A stretch of 64,000 nt of DNA from Brachypterus glaber (lineage: Eukaryota > Arthropoda > Insecta > Coleoptera > Kateretidae), in contig OY294048.1 in assembly GCA_958510825.1 (NCBI GenBank), positions 19,485,589 to 19,549,588 on the forward strand, written 5' to 3'. Every line of letters begins with the position of its first letter. The first letter of the stretch is position 1. The notes below the pieces were generated by a model. The model was given only the letters and a program-made list of their open reading frames with translations. It was not told the origin of the DNA and ran no database searches. Of the stretch, positions 21,326-31,024 are shown piece after piece. The position numbers and the translations under genes are program-made.

Positions 21326-21783
21326 ATTTAAAAAATCTATATAAAACATTTTACTATTCCTTAAAACGACTTTTGTTTGATTAACGCAGTCGTCCCTCCG
21401 AAGTGACTGATCGATTTCGTGCTTTTTAGCACTCTTCAGAGCCACATATCGGTAGTAATCTGCCCCCTATCGACAGCGTGCAATAGGTTCTTGAAACCAA
21501 TAACTGCTTCCTTTTTTTGGACTGTCGATAGGTTTATCCAGTCTCTGCTTTTAGCAGTAGATGTCGCTAGCTGTTTTTGCTTTTCCTTACAACGATTTTT
21601 AAACTCTATATAGAGATATATGGAAAGGATTTGATTTTCGTAGTTGTCCCTACTACCGATATGTGGCTCTGAAGAGTGCTAAAAAGCACGAAATCGATCA
21701 GTTACTTCGGAGGGACAACTGCGTTAATCAAACAAAAGTCGTTTTAAGGAATAGTAAAATGTTTTATATAGATTTTTTAAATT
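21326..21783. mobile_element. Fold-back element, ~130-bp highly similar arms
   Basis: The left arm from AATTTAAAAAATCTATATAA through GACTTTTGTTTGATTAACGC and TCGATTTCGTGCTTTTTAGC to about 21457 is repeated in reverse from about 21650, with only a few mismatches. The ~190-bp centre holds a shorter CCTATCGACAG...CTGTCGATAGG inversion. Low divergence suggests recent origin or arm conversion. No frame of substance and no clear target duplication. Confidence 0.82.
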
Positions 21784-21825
21784 ATAATAATTGCGTTTAA
21801 ATAACAATCCATAAATAATCTAAAT

Positions 21826-22093
21826 GGGAGGCATAGCGTAGTGGCTAGCGCGTATGCATAGCAAGTCTACTATCGTGAGTTCGATTCTCACTGGCGCCGA
21901 TTTGCCTTTTTCAGTTAATTAATAATTGAAATTTGGCGAAGGCGATAAGTGAAACGGACACTCCCTAGAAACTGGTTCGAAAGTCAGTATAAGCCGGTGG
22001 TTCCCTCTACTACTAGCCCACACAAGTCCTGGACTTAGGGGATGCTTAATTAAGTAGAATAGTGCGAGGTTAAACAAACATGCAAACATGTAA
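21826..22093 (+). repeat. Full-length tRNA-derived SINE
   Basis: Best copy of the family. It has a ~75-nt tRNA-like head GGGAGGCATAGCGTAGTGG, with A box TAGCGTAGTGG and B box GAGTTCGATTCTC spaced as in tRNA, closed by CACTGGCGCCGA. Then TTGCCTTTTTCAGTTAATTA, a body with GGCGAAGGCGATAAGTGAAA, AACTGGTTCGAAAG, CCGGTGGTTCCC, and a tail ACACAAGTCCTGGACTTAGG, GATGCTTAATTAAG, TAAACAAACATG. Transcription by RNA polymerase III from the internal boxes is expected. Family relatives: 12355/11045 (split), 12560, 10990, 53005. Confidence 0.92.
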
Positions 22094-22289
22094 ATTGATA
22101 TATGTTATCAAAATTTTTCATTGATTTTGTCAAATGAGAAAAATTTTAAGAATGCAAGTCTTAATCAATATACTTTAGAAGCGGATATAAAACTTTATAA
22201 TATATAATATTCCATAATTTATTTTAATAAGATCAAACTACATATAATTCAATTAATTTAATATTAGCACTACACTGGGCCCTAGCCAT

Positions 22290-22323
22290 TTATACCATAC
22301 AGTGTTAACACTGTATGGTATAA
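22290..22323. other. 34-bp perfect palindrome
   Basis: TATACCATACAGTGTT and its exact inverse meet at GTTAAC. No spacer and no mismatch over 34 bp. It could be two abutting transposon ends or an operator-like site; it lies just before the end hairpin of the next repeat. Confidence 0.85.
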
Positions 22324-22333
22324 TTATTATTAT

Positions 22334-22800
22334 ATTATTCACAGCCCCAGCGCAAGAATAATATTATACGGTAGTTTCGAATTTTCAAAAAAAAATCAAA
22401 AATCGTCTTAGACAAAAAATTCTTGGTTATATTTTTTTTTCATGAAAAAATAAGCAACTTTTTTTTTAATTGTCCGTCTGTCCGTCCGTCCTCTGTCTGA
22501 TGTCACGTTTTTGTGTGATAACTCAAGAACGAGTAATCCGATCGACTTGAAATTTTTAGGAAAAATCAAGTTCTACGAGGGGAAGATCCCTATTGTTTTT
22601 GAAAGTAATCCCCCAAAAGACAAAAAAGTTATGGGGGGTTAAACTTTAAAAGATCGAAAAAAGCTGAAAAAAAAATCCGATTAGGGAAAGTTCAAGTATT
22701 ACGTAACGCAAATTTTGATCAAAAAATAGAAATTTGAAAATTTTTATTGTTTTTTTTTTTATTTTTTTTTAATATTTTATCTTTCGTTTTTCAAAAAAGA
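22334..22800 (+). mobile_element. 'CCGTCTGTCTGTC' repeat family copy 1, with a Harbinger-like end inside
   Basis: Starts with the end hairpin TTATATTATTCACAGC...GCGCAAGAATAATATTATA, then CGGTAGTTTCGAATTTTC, the GTCCGTCTGTCCGTCCGTC tract, ATAACTCAAGAACGAGTAAT, TGAAAGTAATCCCCC and AAAAAAGTTATGGGGGGTTA. At 22685 it is interrupted or ended by GGGAAAGTTCAAGTATTACG (preceded by TTA), a single Harbinger-like terminus. Then AT-rich filler to the piggyBac-like element. Superfamily not known to me. No protein. Confidence 0.7.
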
Positions 22801-23115
22801 CCTTTAACACTTTAAGCGCCCATGCCAGAAATGAGTAAGGGTTCACTGGGCCACCTGATTTTTTTTCGTGTAATTTAGTGGAAATAGGCCAAAAATTTGT
22901 TCTAAAATAATTTTACAAAAAAAAAAAAATGTTTAAGGGTTTAAATGGGTGAGCACCATTAAAGATGCTCAGAACAACTAAGGCACGTCTATGTATATTA
23001 AATTAAAATAAAAATAAAAAAAACTCAATAAAGACCTTTGTTTTTGTTTCCTTATTTCATTTAATTGTTATCATTTTATTCGCACGTATAAATTTAGTTC
23101 AAAAATACATTTGCT

Positions 23116-23274
23116 ATGAAAATCATGGATTCTAATATAAACTTATCATCAGATGAAGATCCATTTTCGCCAACTGATTCTGACGAATATATTCCCAGTA
23201 CGAGTGATTCTGATTTTTATATAGATACTAAATATTCGAAAGATATGTACTTATTTATAACATTATCAGAATAA
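23116..23274 (+). pseudogene. piggyBac-like transposase, N-terminal remnant
   Basis: 52 codons from ATG, MKIMDSN, then LSSDEDPFSPTDSDEYIPST, SDSDFYID, stop TAA at 23272-23274. An acidic, serine-rich start of this kind is common in piggyBac-family transposases, and the location just inside the left terminus fits. No catalytic residue is expected in this part. Identity rests on context plus composition, so it is an inference. Confidence 0.6.
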
Positions 23275-23450
23275 TAGTTTATTTAGTTTATTTATTTTAT
23301 TTCTAGCTTAACTTTTAGTCGATATATTTTTTTAACTTTTTAGGATATCGTAAAACATTATTCGATTGTAATTAATTTTACCGAGACCGGCTGTCAGAGA
23401 AAAATCAGAACAACAATTTTTACATATTTTTTCTTTATTATATATTATAC

Positions 23451-23880
23451 TATTATTATATTATTCACAGCACCAGCGCTAGAATAATATTATACGGTAG
23501 TTTCAAATTTTCAAAAAAAAATCAAAAATCGTCCTAGACAAAAAATTATTGGATATAAATTTGTTTCATGAAAAAACAACAACTTTTGTTTTTTTTTAAT
23601 GGTTGTCTGTCCGTCCGTCCGTCCGTCTGTCCGATGTCACAATTTTTGTAGACACAACACAAGAACGAATAATCCGATCGTATTGAAATTTTCAGGAAAA
23701 AACAAATTCTATGAGGGGAAGATCCCTATTGTTTATGAAAGTAGTCCCACCAAAAACAAAAAAGTTATGGGAGTTAAACTTAAAAAAAAATCGAAAAATG
23801 CTGAAAGAAAATTCATATTAATTTTCTTAGGAAAAAATACTTCTATTATAAAGATCAATTAAAAAAAAAAAAATAAAAAA
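23451..23880 (+). mobile_element. 'CCGTCTGTC' repeat family copy 2, nested in the piggyBac-like element
   Basis: End hairpin TTATATTATTCACAGCACC...GCGCTAGAATAATATTATA, then ACGGTAGTTTCAAATTTTC, a GTCCGTCCGTCCGTCCGTCT tract near 23608, ACAAGAACGAATAATCCGAT, AAAAAAGTTATGGGAGTTAA, ending in A-rich DNA. Lies between the two transposase relics, so its insertion probably helped to disable the gene. The 87-codon frame across it is not a gene. Confidence 0.75.
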
Positions 23881-23910
23881 TAAAAAAAAAGTGTGAATAA
23901 AAGAAGCCGT

Positions 23911-24042
23911 TATAATAAATGTTAGTATGATCTTAGAAGAAGACATGATCGCATTTACGCCCAAAAAAATACACCAAAGACAAGTTACAAATGTCCAAAA
24001 TGTAGTAAATACTTTAGCTTCTTTCAAAGTCATAAGAGTTGT
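23911..24042 (+). pseudogene. piggyBac-like transposase, Cys/His C-terminal remnant
   Basis: In one frame: LRRRHDRIYAQKN, TSYKCPKCSKYFSFFQSHKS, CIK, stop. The C..C.........H...C arrangement is a small zinc-finger-like C-terminus, as usually found at the end of piggyBac transposases. One stop codon lies near the start of the readable part. Placed on the right side of the same TTAA-flanked element as the acidic N-terminal relic. Confidence 0.55.
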
Positions 24043-24239
24043 ATCAAGTAAAATTAAAATATTACATAGTTATAAGGTTTTTATTTAAACAATAAAATAT
24101 TAGCACTGTCGCCATCGCCAAATAGACAATTCAAAAAAACAAGAAACATTAGGTACCCTCTACACTAAAGACCTAAACTCAAATTTTCCATATTTTGTTT
24201 TACAAAAAATGAATTTTTTTTTTAGATTTTTTTTTTAAT

Positions 24240-24510
24240 AAAAACTAATAGTTGTATCCTTCGACCAAACGCTGATTTCATACCAAATTCGATCGGGTAA
24301 ACCGATCGGTAGTTATCATGAAGGTTTATAGACAGACAGACAGGAATCATACTGACAAAGGGTCTAATCGCAATATGAGACCTTAAAATGGATAACACGG
24401 TCGTTTTCTCGATTTTGAATGTTTGTACGATAACAGTACTTTCCCTTCCATTGGCAGGGGTCGGAAAAATAAACGTATCGGCTAAGGCCCTTTTTTTAAT
24501 TCTTTAGGTT
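24240..24510 (+). repeat. Repeat fragment with GACAGACAGACAG
   Basis: AATTCGATCGGGTAAACCGATCGG (palindromic core ATCGG..CCGAT), then AGTTATCATGAAGG, TAGACAGACAGACAGG and TCGATTTTGAATG. It resembles the end region of widespread arthropod transposon-derived repeats. Both ends are uncertain. Confidence 0.45.
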
Positions 24511-24672
24511 TTAGAATGCTAAACAAATGCTTTTTTTGCAACTATCTAAGAATTTCGATTTATTATGCAAATATTTAAACTCTTCTGTCTGAGCACCAAA
24601 TATGGTGCTCAGATCAATTTTGGCAAATTATCTGAGCACCATATATGGTGCTCATGGCGCTTAACGTGTTAA

Positions 24673-25914
24673 ACAAAAGATAATTTTTTAATTTTTTTTT
24701 TTAATTATTTGGGAAAATGCACTATACCATTTACTGTGAATAATATATAATGGATTGCGTAGCATTACATATCTTCGCGGCTTGTTCTTTTACATGGTAC
24801 CGTAAATATTGAATTAAAATCTAAAGACTTTTACCAGTTTTCCAAATGAATAATTCGCTTAAGATGTAAACTACCCGAAAATTCTTTGAAAGGTACAGTT
24901 TTCAACTTTTTCATGGTAATTGGAAAATTTATGAAGTAAAAATAAAAAAGTTGACAGTTTCCCTTGTGAAAAATAAGAAAGATGTTTTCACGGTATTCAG
25001 TAGCATACAATACAATAAAATACAATATAAGTGACTTGCCAATATGTTTTTTGTAAACAGTTTTTCTAAAGGCCAATAAATTAACTGAACTGAACTGAGT
25101 GGGGTTGTGAGGCATGGTACTGCCTTTCAAATCACTGCGACCAATGAGATCTATTGTGAATCCCCTTTGCAATTTAGTCAACATCAAACTTTAGGCTTTC
25201 AAAGAAGCCTAAGAGTTTTTTGGGGGCTACTTTCAGTAGCATAGAATCTATATGGTTTTATAATCCATAAAAAGTCCAAACCATTCCCATTGTCCATTTT
25301 AACATTGATGGGGGCTACGACTCTGGGTGCACATTTGCACAAATATGCATACTCATTACTAAAACCGTCTAATAATAACAAAATTCAGGTCATATCATTA
25401 ATGCATTTCTGCTAAGACACGAAGCTGAAAAATTAGTTGCAGACTTTCTGCACTCTAAAATTAAATGTCATCTTTCAAAACAAGTAACGAAGATATACAT
25501 TGCTACACATTATATATAACACTCTTTAAAGTGCATATTTTTGAAACATTTATAAGCCGCATATTTCCTTCAGAAAATTTTGTTTCAGTCGATTTTTTAG
25601 AAATCATAATGATTTCTTATACATAGAATATAATAATATTAATTTTATTATAGTAGAAATATACATAATAACTTAAAAAAAAATTAATTAACAGTCAAGT
25701 AAAATAATTGCAACAAATAAGTAAAAAAAAGAGAAATAAAATAAAATCTTCAAATATATGATTTTTGACCTTCTTGTTCGTAAAATAATATATAAGCATC
25801 CCCTGATACGATGGATGTTGGTGAAATTGAAGATACCCTAGAATCGTTGTATTCGTGCCACGTGTGATTATAGGGATGTTTACAGTAGTCTTCAGAGTAG
25901 TGTTCAAAAATTAC
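24673..25914. other. No gene recognised; unoccupied MITE target at 24.73 kb
   Basis: At about 24722-24790 is a repeat copy matching the flanks of the MITE at 6522 on the opposite strand (ACTGTGAATAATATATAATG), without the insert. Beyond it two neighbouring minus-strand frames (about 25381 down to 24831, 60 and 118 codons) contain no domain that I can name and are separated by stops. I leave them uncalled. Confidence 0.5.
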
Positions 25915-26530
25915 CCTAGATCTGTCTGTTTGTCGTTTTTTTTTTCGCCGGCCATGTGTCGCATTTTTTGCCCTATAACTTAAGAAGGGACTGTCTGATA
26001 GATATGAAATTTTCAGAAAAAAACAAGTTCTATGAGAGACAGAAAACTATTGTTTTTGAAAAAAATCGCTTTAAATATAATAAAGTTATAGGGAGCGCAA
26101 GTCCGATAAGTTCTAAAGTACTTTAATTAATAGAATTTAAAAAAATCTAGATGAGTTTAAAACAAGCCGTGAAGATATGTAACGCATTTTTAAAAATTGT
26201 TTTTTTTTTATTTTTACAAAAAAAAAACTTTTTGCAAAAAACGAAAAAAATTTGAAAAGAAAATTGAAAATAATTGAGTTTTTTATTTATCTTTAAAATT
26301 TAACCCCCCATAACTTTTTTTTTGAGGGGATTACTTTCAAAAATAATGGGGATCTTCTTCTCATACAACTTGATTTTTCCTGAAAATTTCATGTCGATCG
26401 GATTATTCGTTCTTGAGTTATCGTGTTAACATCAGTTCGTCTGATGCCACGGACAGATGGACAGACAGACAAACAAACGGATAGACAGACGGACGGACGG
26501 ACAGACTGACTTTTTCAAAGTTTCTTAGCA
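25915..26530. mobile_element. Fold-back copy of the 'CCGTCTGTC' family
   Basis: Left half: CTGTCTGTTTGTCG, CCTATAACTTAAGAAGG, AACAAGTTCTATGAG. Right half in reverse: CCCCCCATAACTTTTTTTTT, GATTATTCGTTCTTGAGTTA, GACAGACGGACGGACGGACA. The centre near 26163 also holds the AACAAGCCGTGAAGATATGT motif. Two family copies in opposite orientation, or one long-armed element. No coding. Confidence 0.7.
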
Positions 26531-26577
26531 CTACGCACTGTGAATAGTACAATAACCTAACTAAATTCAACTTCAAC

Positions 26578-26831
26578 CAACGAACTAATAACTCTTTTTT
26601 CTAAAATACGCATACCGTTTAAATAAAGTATCGACAACATCTCGGTTTATTTGTAAACAAATAGTAGGTATATTCAGGCCTAAACAATAACAATTACCAG
26701 TAACTGGTATTGTTGTCTCTGTTAGAAGAAAGATGTGCGAGTAAGACAGACGAATGTTTATGTTGCCGACGTTTTTGTCAGTTTTAACGAATAAAATGCC
26801 TATTCTAAAGAAAAGAGTTATTAGTTCGTTG
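26578..26831. mobile_element. hAT-type MITE, 254 bp, perfect 8-bp duplication
   Basis: ACTTCAAC at 26570-26577 and 26832-26839. Ends CAACGAACTAATAACTC, exactly inverted at the right (GAGTTATTAGTTCGTTG), fit the Y-A-R-N-G pattern of hAT termini. Inversion continues with lower similarity (TCTAAAATACGCAT). No coding. The perfect duplication suggests a relatively young insertion. Confidence 0.88.
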
Positions 26832-26839
26832 ACTTCAAC

Positions 26840-27400
26840 CTAGTAAATTTCAATCGGTTTCACTACCCAGTATATTCCTATAAAAAAAATGATAAAAATA
26901 CTTTGGTATCCCATGAACTTAGGGTCACTCGATCGGTTGTTGCTTTGTCTAGTTTGCGTGTTGTGTGTTTTGGTGGTTGGTCGGTTTGGGGTTTTCAGGC
27001 GAAAACTGCCAGAAACGCAAACGGCTAACCACAAAAACACATTGTCTAGTAGGCAAGGTAACAACTATACGAACTTTCATTCGATTTCATGTGGTCTAAC
27101 TAAAAATCCATATGTGCTGATGAAAAGCTTATTTTGTCATAAGATTTTATGACAATTTATCCGATTTTGATAAGATTACATTCGGTTTTAGAATATCTTG
27201 AGGAATTTCCATATGAAAATAAGATTTCGTGAATTTTGCTTCTTGCATTGTCAAGTACCTGGGTATTTTTTATATCCAAACTAAGCATGTAACCAATAAA
27301 ATTAAATATGTCAAATAATCCGGAAATTTCATTGGTCATATTCTTAGTTAGTTTAGTGTTAATTATTCGGAAAACTAACCATTACTTAAATTTTTTGGTA
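26840..27400. other. No gene; imperfect hairpin at 26930-27065
   Basis: GTTGTTGCTTTGTCTAG...GGTTGGTCGG on the left pairs loosely with the right half (ACAATGTCTAGTAGGCAAGG) around GTTTTCAGGCGAAAAC. Frames on both strands across it (74 and 87 codons) are mirror products of the hairpin and not genes. Confidence 0.5.
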
Positions 27401-27785
27401 GGGTAGTTTCGGTTGAGATTTACCCAAGCGAGAAAGATGCGAAGAGTATAGCAAAAAGGAATGACCGAGGCGCATGGCGTCGCGACGTCGCAATAGGGGC
27501 ACAAACGCCGATCAATTCGCTCAAAAACGAATACGATTCGACGCATTAAATGGCACACAATTTGACATTATTGTTTCCAATGACTAACGTGAAAAAAAAT
27601 ACCGAAATATCAAAGTTAACAATCAAAATATTGGTGTTAAGTGCTTAGATTTGTTTATTGTAAAAGTGAACTTGTTTATTTAACTTTTGGATGTGTTTAT
27701 TTGACTGTTAATCGAAATACTTTGGAATAATATGATGGATAAGTTTAGTAATTTGCTCATGGATGAGTTGCCTCCAGATTTAAGG
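27401..27785 (+). other. Possible first exon of an unidentified host gene
   Basis: About 27425-27550 is unusually GC- and CpG-rich for this window (CGAGGCGCATGGCGTCGCGA), as promoter or 5' UTR DNA can be. Coding could start at ATG 27732 and read MMDKFSNLLMDELPPDLR up to 27785, directly followed by GTAAGA, a good splice donor. I do not recognise the 18 residues, and no matching next exon is visible downstream. It may be a chance ATG. The next ~25 bp lead into a transposon end, as expected in an intron. Confidence 0.35.
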
Positions 27786-27808
27786 GTAAGATGTTATACT
27801 TTACTTAC

Positions 27809-28094
27809 CAGGGTACCCACAGATCAGTGAAAAGTCAGGAAGTTGAAAAGGTTCATCTGGAAAACATGGAACTTAGTTACTTGCGTAAAAGACAGGAAAA
27901 ATTTTGAAAATGGCAAAAAATCAGGAAATTTTGCTTTCGGGTTTCATTGTTTCTTTTTTTTAATAACGGTGTACAATAGATTCTTGCGTAATATACTGTT
28001 TTACTTTTTATAACCGAGATTTAACTTGCACCAATTTTATTTAAGCCTGATTTAACCCCTAATTTAGGAAATTTGGCACAGAACTCTAAGTTAA
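27809..28094 (+). mobile_element. hAT-like terminus CAGGGTACCCAC and decayed body
   Basis: CAGGGTACCCACAGATCAG, AAAAGTCAGGAAG and CTGGAAAACATGGAA resemble the left end of the element at 17453. Similar TCAGGAAAAAATCAGGGAAT text is at about 40190-40235. The right end is not identifiable. No coding. Confidence 0.5.
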
Positions 28095-28331
28095 GGGGAC
28101 GCTCAAGTATTACGTAACGCAAATTGTACCAAAATTCATACAGTTGATATCCCGGTTCCCACGTTATTAAAGGCTGTAGAGATTTTATATTTTGGCTACC
28201 CCCACTAACACACCCCCTATTTGGGGGTAGCCAAAACCTGAAATCTCTACAGCCTTTAATAACGCGAGAAACTGTGTATGAAGTGTATGAACTTTGGTAC
28301 AATTTGCGTTACGTAACACTTGAACGTTCCC
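28095..28331. mobile_element. PIF/Harbinger-like MITE, TAA target duplication
   Basis: Long fold-back of 237 bp: GGGGACGCTCAAGTATTACG at the left, inverse ACACTTGAACGTTCCC at the right, TAA on both sides (28092-28094, 28332-28334). The arms include CAAATTGTACCAAAATTCAT, GGCTGTAGAGATTT and TTTGGCTACCCCC, meeting at a C-rich centre. The same version is at 46863. The 93-codon minus-strand frame is a product of the palindrome. Confidence 0.88.
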
Positions 28332-28334
28332 TAA

Positions 28335-28621
28335 CTAAATATAAATACAACATTTAAATGAATGTTTAATACAAATAAAATCATATAAAAAACAAGTTTT
28401 TAAAGACAAAGCCCTGCTATTAAATTTGCAAATACAACATTTTGATTTTTGCCAATATTTCCAATTTGGTTTTAAAGGGTTTTAAACCCTTTTTTTAAAT
28501 CTCATTTTTGTAAATTGATATAAATATCTTGTTTTCTACTTTTTAGTTATACGTAAAACGTAATTAATGGATGGGTTTTAACTTTAAAAACTTGTTTTTT
28601 ATATGATTTTATTTTCAGCTC
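28335..28621. other. No gene recognised
   Basis: AT-rich spacer. TTTTTAAAG-type text near 28400 recurs inverted near 28590 (AAAACAAGTTTTTAAAGA / TTTAAAAACTTGTTTTTTAT), which brackets the spacer. Confidence 0.45.
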
Positions 28622-29345
28622 TCTGAGTGGGTCAAACAGAAAGGAGAATAATTTAGCCGCATGAGCTATGTTGGGGGGAGGGGGTTAAATTTATGAGGAC
28701 TTTTTATCGCCACGGGATGAGCAATGCTCATTGAGCATGTAATGCACTTTTAATTTTAGTTCATCTTACATGGGCAAAAAAAGATATATTTGAATTTTAA
28801 GGGTGGGGGTTGGAGGGTAAATTTTACATAAAATTGTATTGTACTTTATTCTAAGTGAATGAAACAGAGAGGGGGTTAATTTAACCGTATGGGAGAAAGA
28901 CGGGGTTGTTCAAATTTTATTGTCATGGGTTGAGTATGTAATTTAATTTTAGTTTAAAATTATCTCGCGTGGGTAGAAAATGGCTTATTTTAATTTCGGA
29001 AGTGAGGGGGTTGAGGGTAAATTATTTTATAAAATTGTATTGTCGTCAGGAATAAGCATGTGTACCAAATTTCAGCTTTCTATGTTTATTCTAAGTGCGT
29101 GAAACAGAGAGCGGTTAACTTAGGCGTATACGCGTATGGAAGATGAGTGAGGATGTAAAATTTATTATAAAATTTTATTACCACTGGATGAGTATTTAAC
29201 CTAATTTTTGTTTAAATTATCTCACATAGGTAAAAAAGTTTTTTTTTTTATTTAAGGTTGGGGGGTAATTTTTTTATAACATTGTATTGTCAACCAAGAT
29301 AAGTTTTTGTACTAAATTTTAGCTCTCTGAGTGTTTTCTAAGAAG
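28622..29345 (+). repeat. ~235-bp tandem repeat, three units
   Basis: Units start near 28622, 28852 and 29092 with GTG..TGAAACAGAGAG-type sequence. Each then has GGGGTTAA, TTTTATTG.CA.GGGATGAG, GTATGTAATTTAATTTTAGT, TCTCGCGTGGGTA, GAGGGTAAATT and AAAATTGTATTGT. Identity is moderate. Not coding. Confidence 0.75.
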
Positions 29346-29426
29346 GTATAAAAACCCAGGGCCGTAACTAGGGGGGAGCTAAGCCTCCCTGGCCTTGGTT
29401 TGAGCCCCCCTGGTATTTTAAAGTCA

Positions 29427-29680
29427 ACTACCTTTGGGTCGCCAATTTTTGTTTGCAGGGGCGCCAAGTTGGGTAGAAACCGTCAGGGACAAAGCTTTTT
29501 TTTTCTTAAAGTTAATTTTTGGGGCACCAATTTTTTTCTTCTGAAGGGGCGCCAAGTTTGGTAGAAACCGCCAGGGGCAAAGCTTTTTTTTTTTCGTGAA
29601 GGCAATTTTTGGGGCGCCATTTTTTTTGCTTTTGCAGGGGCATCAAGTTTTGTTTGAAACCGTCATGGGCAAAGCAGCTT
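29427..29680 (+). repeat. ~97-bp tandem repeat, about 2.7 units
   Basis: Same family as 16112: GAAGGGGCGCCAAGTTTGGT, GAAACCG.CAGGG.CAAAGC, T run, GCAATTTTTGGGGCGCC. Here preceded by CAGGGCCGTAACTAGGGGGG at 29359, a likely transposon terminus, which suggests that the array is the inside of an element. Confidence 0.78.
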
Positions 29681-31020
29681 TTCGACATTTTCGGGGAAAG
29701 TTAAAAAGGTTATCTACACTGCACTCACGAGCAACCTTTTTTGTGGTACTCAGTTAGTGAACTGAAGACGTTCACTGACTTGTTAATAAAAAAAAAACAT
29801 CCAAACTTAAAACTTAAAATTTTCCGCCCTCTAAAATATGTCGCCCTAGGCCTAGTTTTGCTTAAAAAATTACACTCAGGTAATTTTTAACTTTATAAAG
29901 CCCAAATTATTTTCCTGTTTTTAAAAATTGTTCAAATTAAACGTATATTTTTAAAAAGTACCATTTCGTTTTCCTGGGTAGGTACTATTTATTTATTTAT
30001 TTATTTTATGTATCATGGATAGCCCCAAATAAGCTTCAAAGCCTTTGCTAGAAAATCAATAATTTTGATAAAAAAAACCCTTAATGATTCAGCAGTCACT
30101 ACTTATAGGATCTCGCTTTTGTTAAATGGAGGTAATTTAATAAAGTACTTAAATTTTAACCAGGATGAAGAAATTAAAAAGTAAAAAATTTACATTTAAC
30201 ATTTGCATAAAACATTTACTTAATTTAATTATACTAGGCAACACGGTTTTTTGCTCTGATTGGAACCATATGTAAATTTGGGTTACTAAGACTGAATCTG
30301 GCCTCAGAATGTATTTATTACCGCAGGTTTCTAAAAAAAATTATATAAAAAAATCATTATTTTAGCCCTCTTTTGTTCGAAAATCATGGGAGATAAATAT
30401 ATTCTGGGAATTTGGCGACTCAAAATTATTTAAAAAATACGCAACCTAGATTATAAATTCATAAGTAAAATAAGTATGGGAACTACGGTAAAACTATTAA
30501 ATAAAAAGGATTCTGTGTAAGAAAAGGGGTGCATAAGGAGACAGGGGACAAGCTTAGCGCCACGTACTCAAAAAAGCTCAAAATTCACTAAGGGGTCCTC
30601 AAAAATGTCAAAGAAAAGTAATTATTTCCTGGACTTATATCGGAAAAATGTGAGACACTGGAATTTTTATAAGTTCAGATTTAGATTCTACGCCCTCGAA
30701 TTAATAAGAAAAATTTACTTTTAGATCAGGCAAGAAAAGTTGCAATTTGTTGTCTTGCGTTATTAAAGTTGATAAATTGCACTGCATAAATGTAAAATAG
30801 TTTGCCAACGAGGTCAAATACCGTAGTTAAATAAATAAATACCTGCAACATTAAATTTTAATGTTTACAATTTTTTTCTCATACTCTAGGGTCCCTGAAC
30901 AAAGTCGCATTAAACTTAGTTAAAAGTCAGTCGTATTTTGGGTCCCTAAGTTACCATGCAATCCTAAATAAATACAGTCATAGAATACATCGAACCTCCC
31001 AAATAACTCTACGAAAAATA
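29681..31020. other. No gene; short (ATTT)n tract
   Basis: ATTTATTTATTTATTT at about 29992-30008 reads on the minus strand as a possible LINE A-rich tail, but no RT coding lies next to it. Otherwise AT-rich, nothing recognised. Confidence 0.45.
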
Positions 31021-31024
31021 CATA

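Larger units (their letters stand above)
22808..24668 (+). mobile_element. piggyBac-like element (TTAA flanks) with transposase relics
   Basis: TTAA at 22804-22807 and 24669-24672. Termini CACTTTAAGCGCCCATG and, reversed, CACGTTAAGCGCCATG. Subterminal palindromes GAGCACCATATATGGTGCTC (24636-24655), a near copy at about 24592-24611 and a weaker one at about 22951 sit where binding sites would be expected. Inside are an acidic N-terminal and a Cys/His C-terminal transposase remnant, with a copy of the CCGTCTGTC family between them (23451). The catalytic core is gone, so the element is non-autonomous. Confidence 0.87.

Noticed and set aside
24831..25381. Adjacent minus-strand frames of 118 and 60 codons
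   Set aside because: No recognisable domain, separated by stops, and no splice or promoter signal; could be an old pseudogene, but I cannot support it.
26840..27152. Overlapping frames on both strands
   Set aside because: Arise from an imperfect hairpin; no conserved residues.
28021..28302. 93-codon minus-strand frame
   Set aside because: Spans the palindrome of a MITE; its halves mirror each other in DNA.
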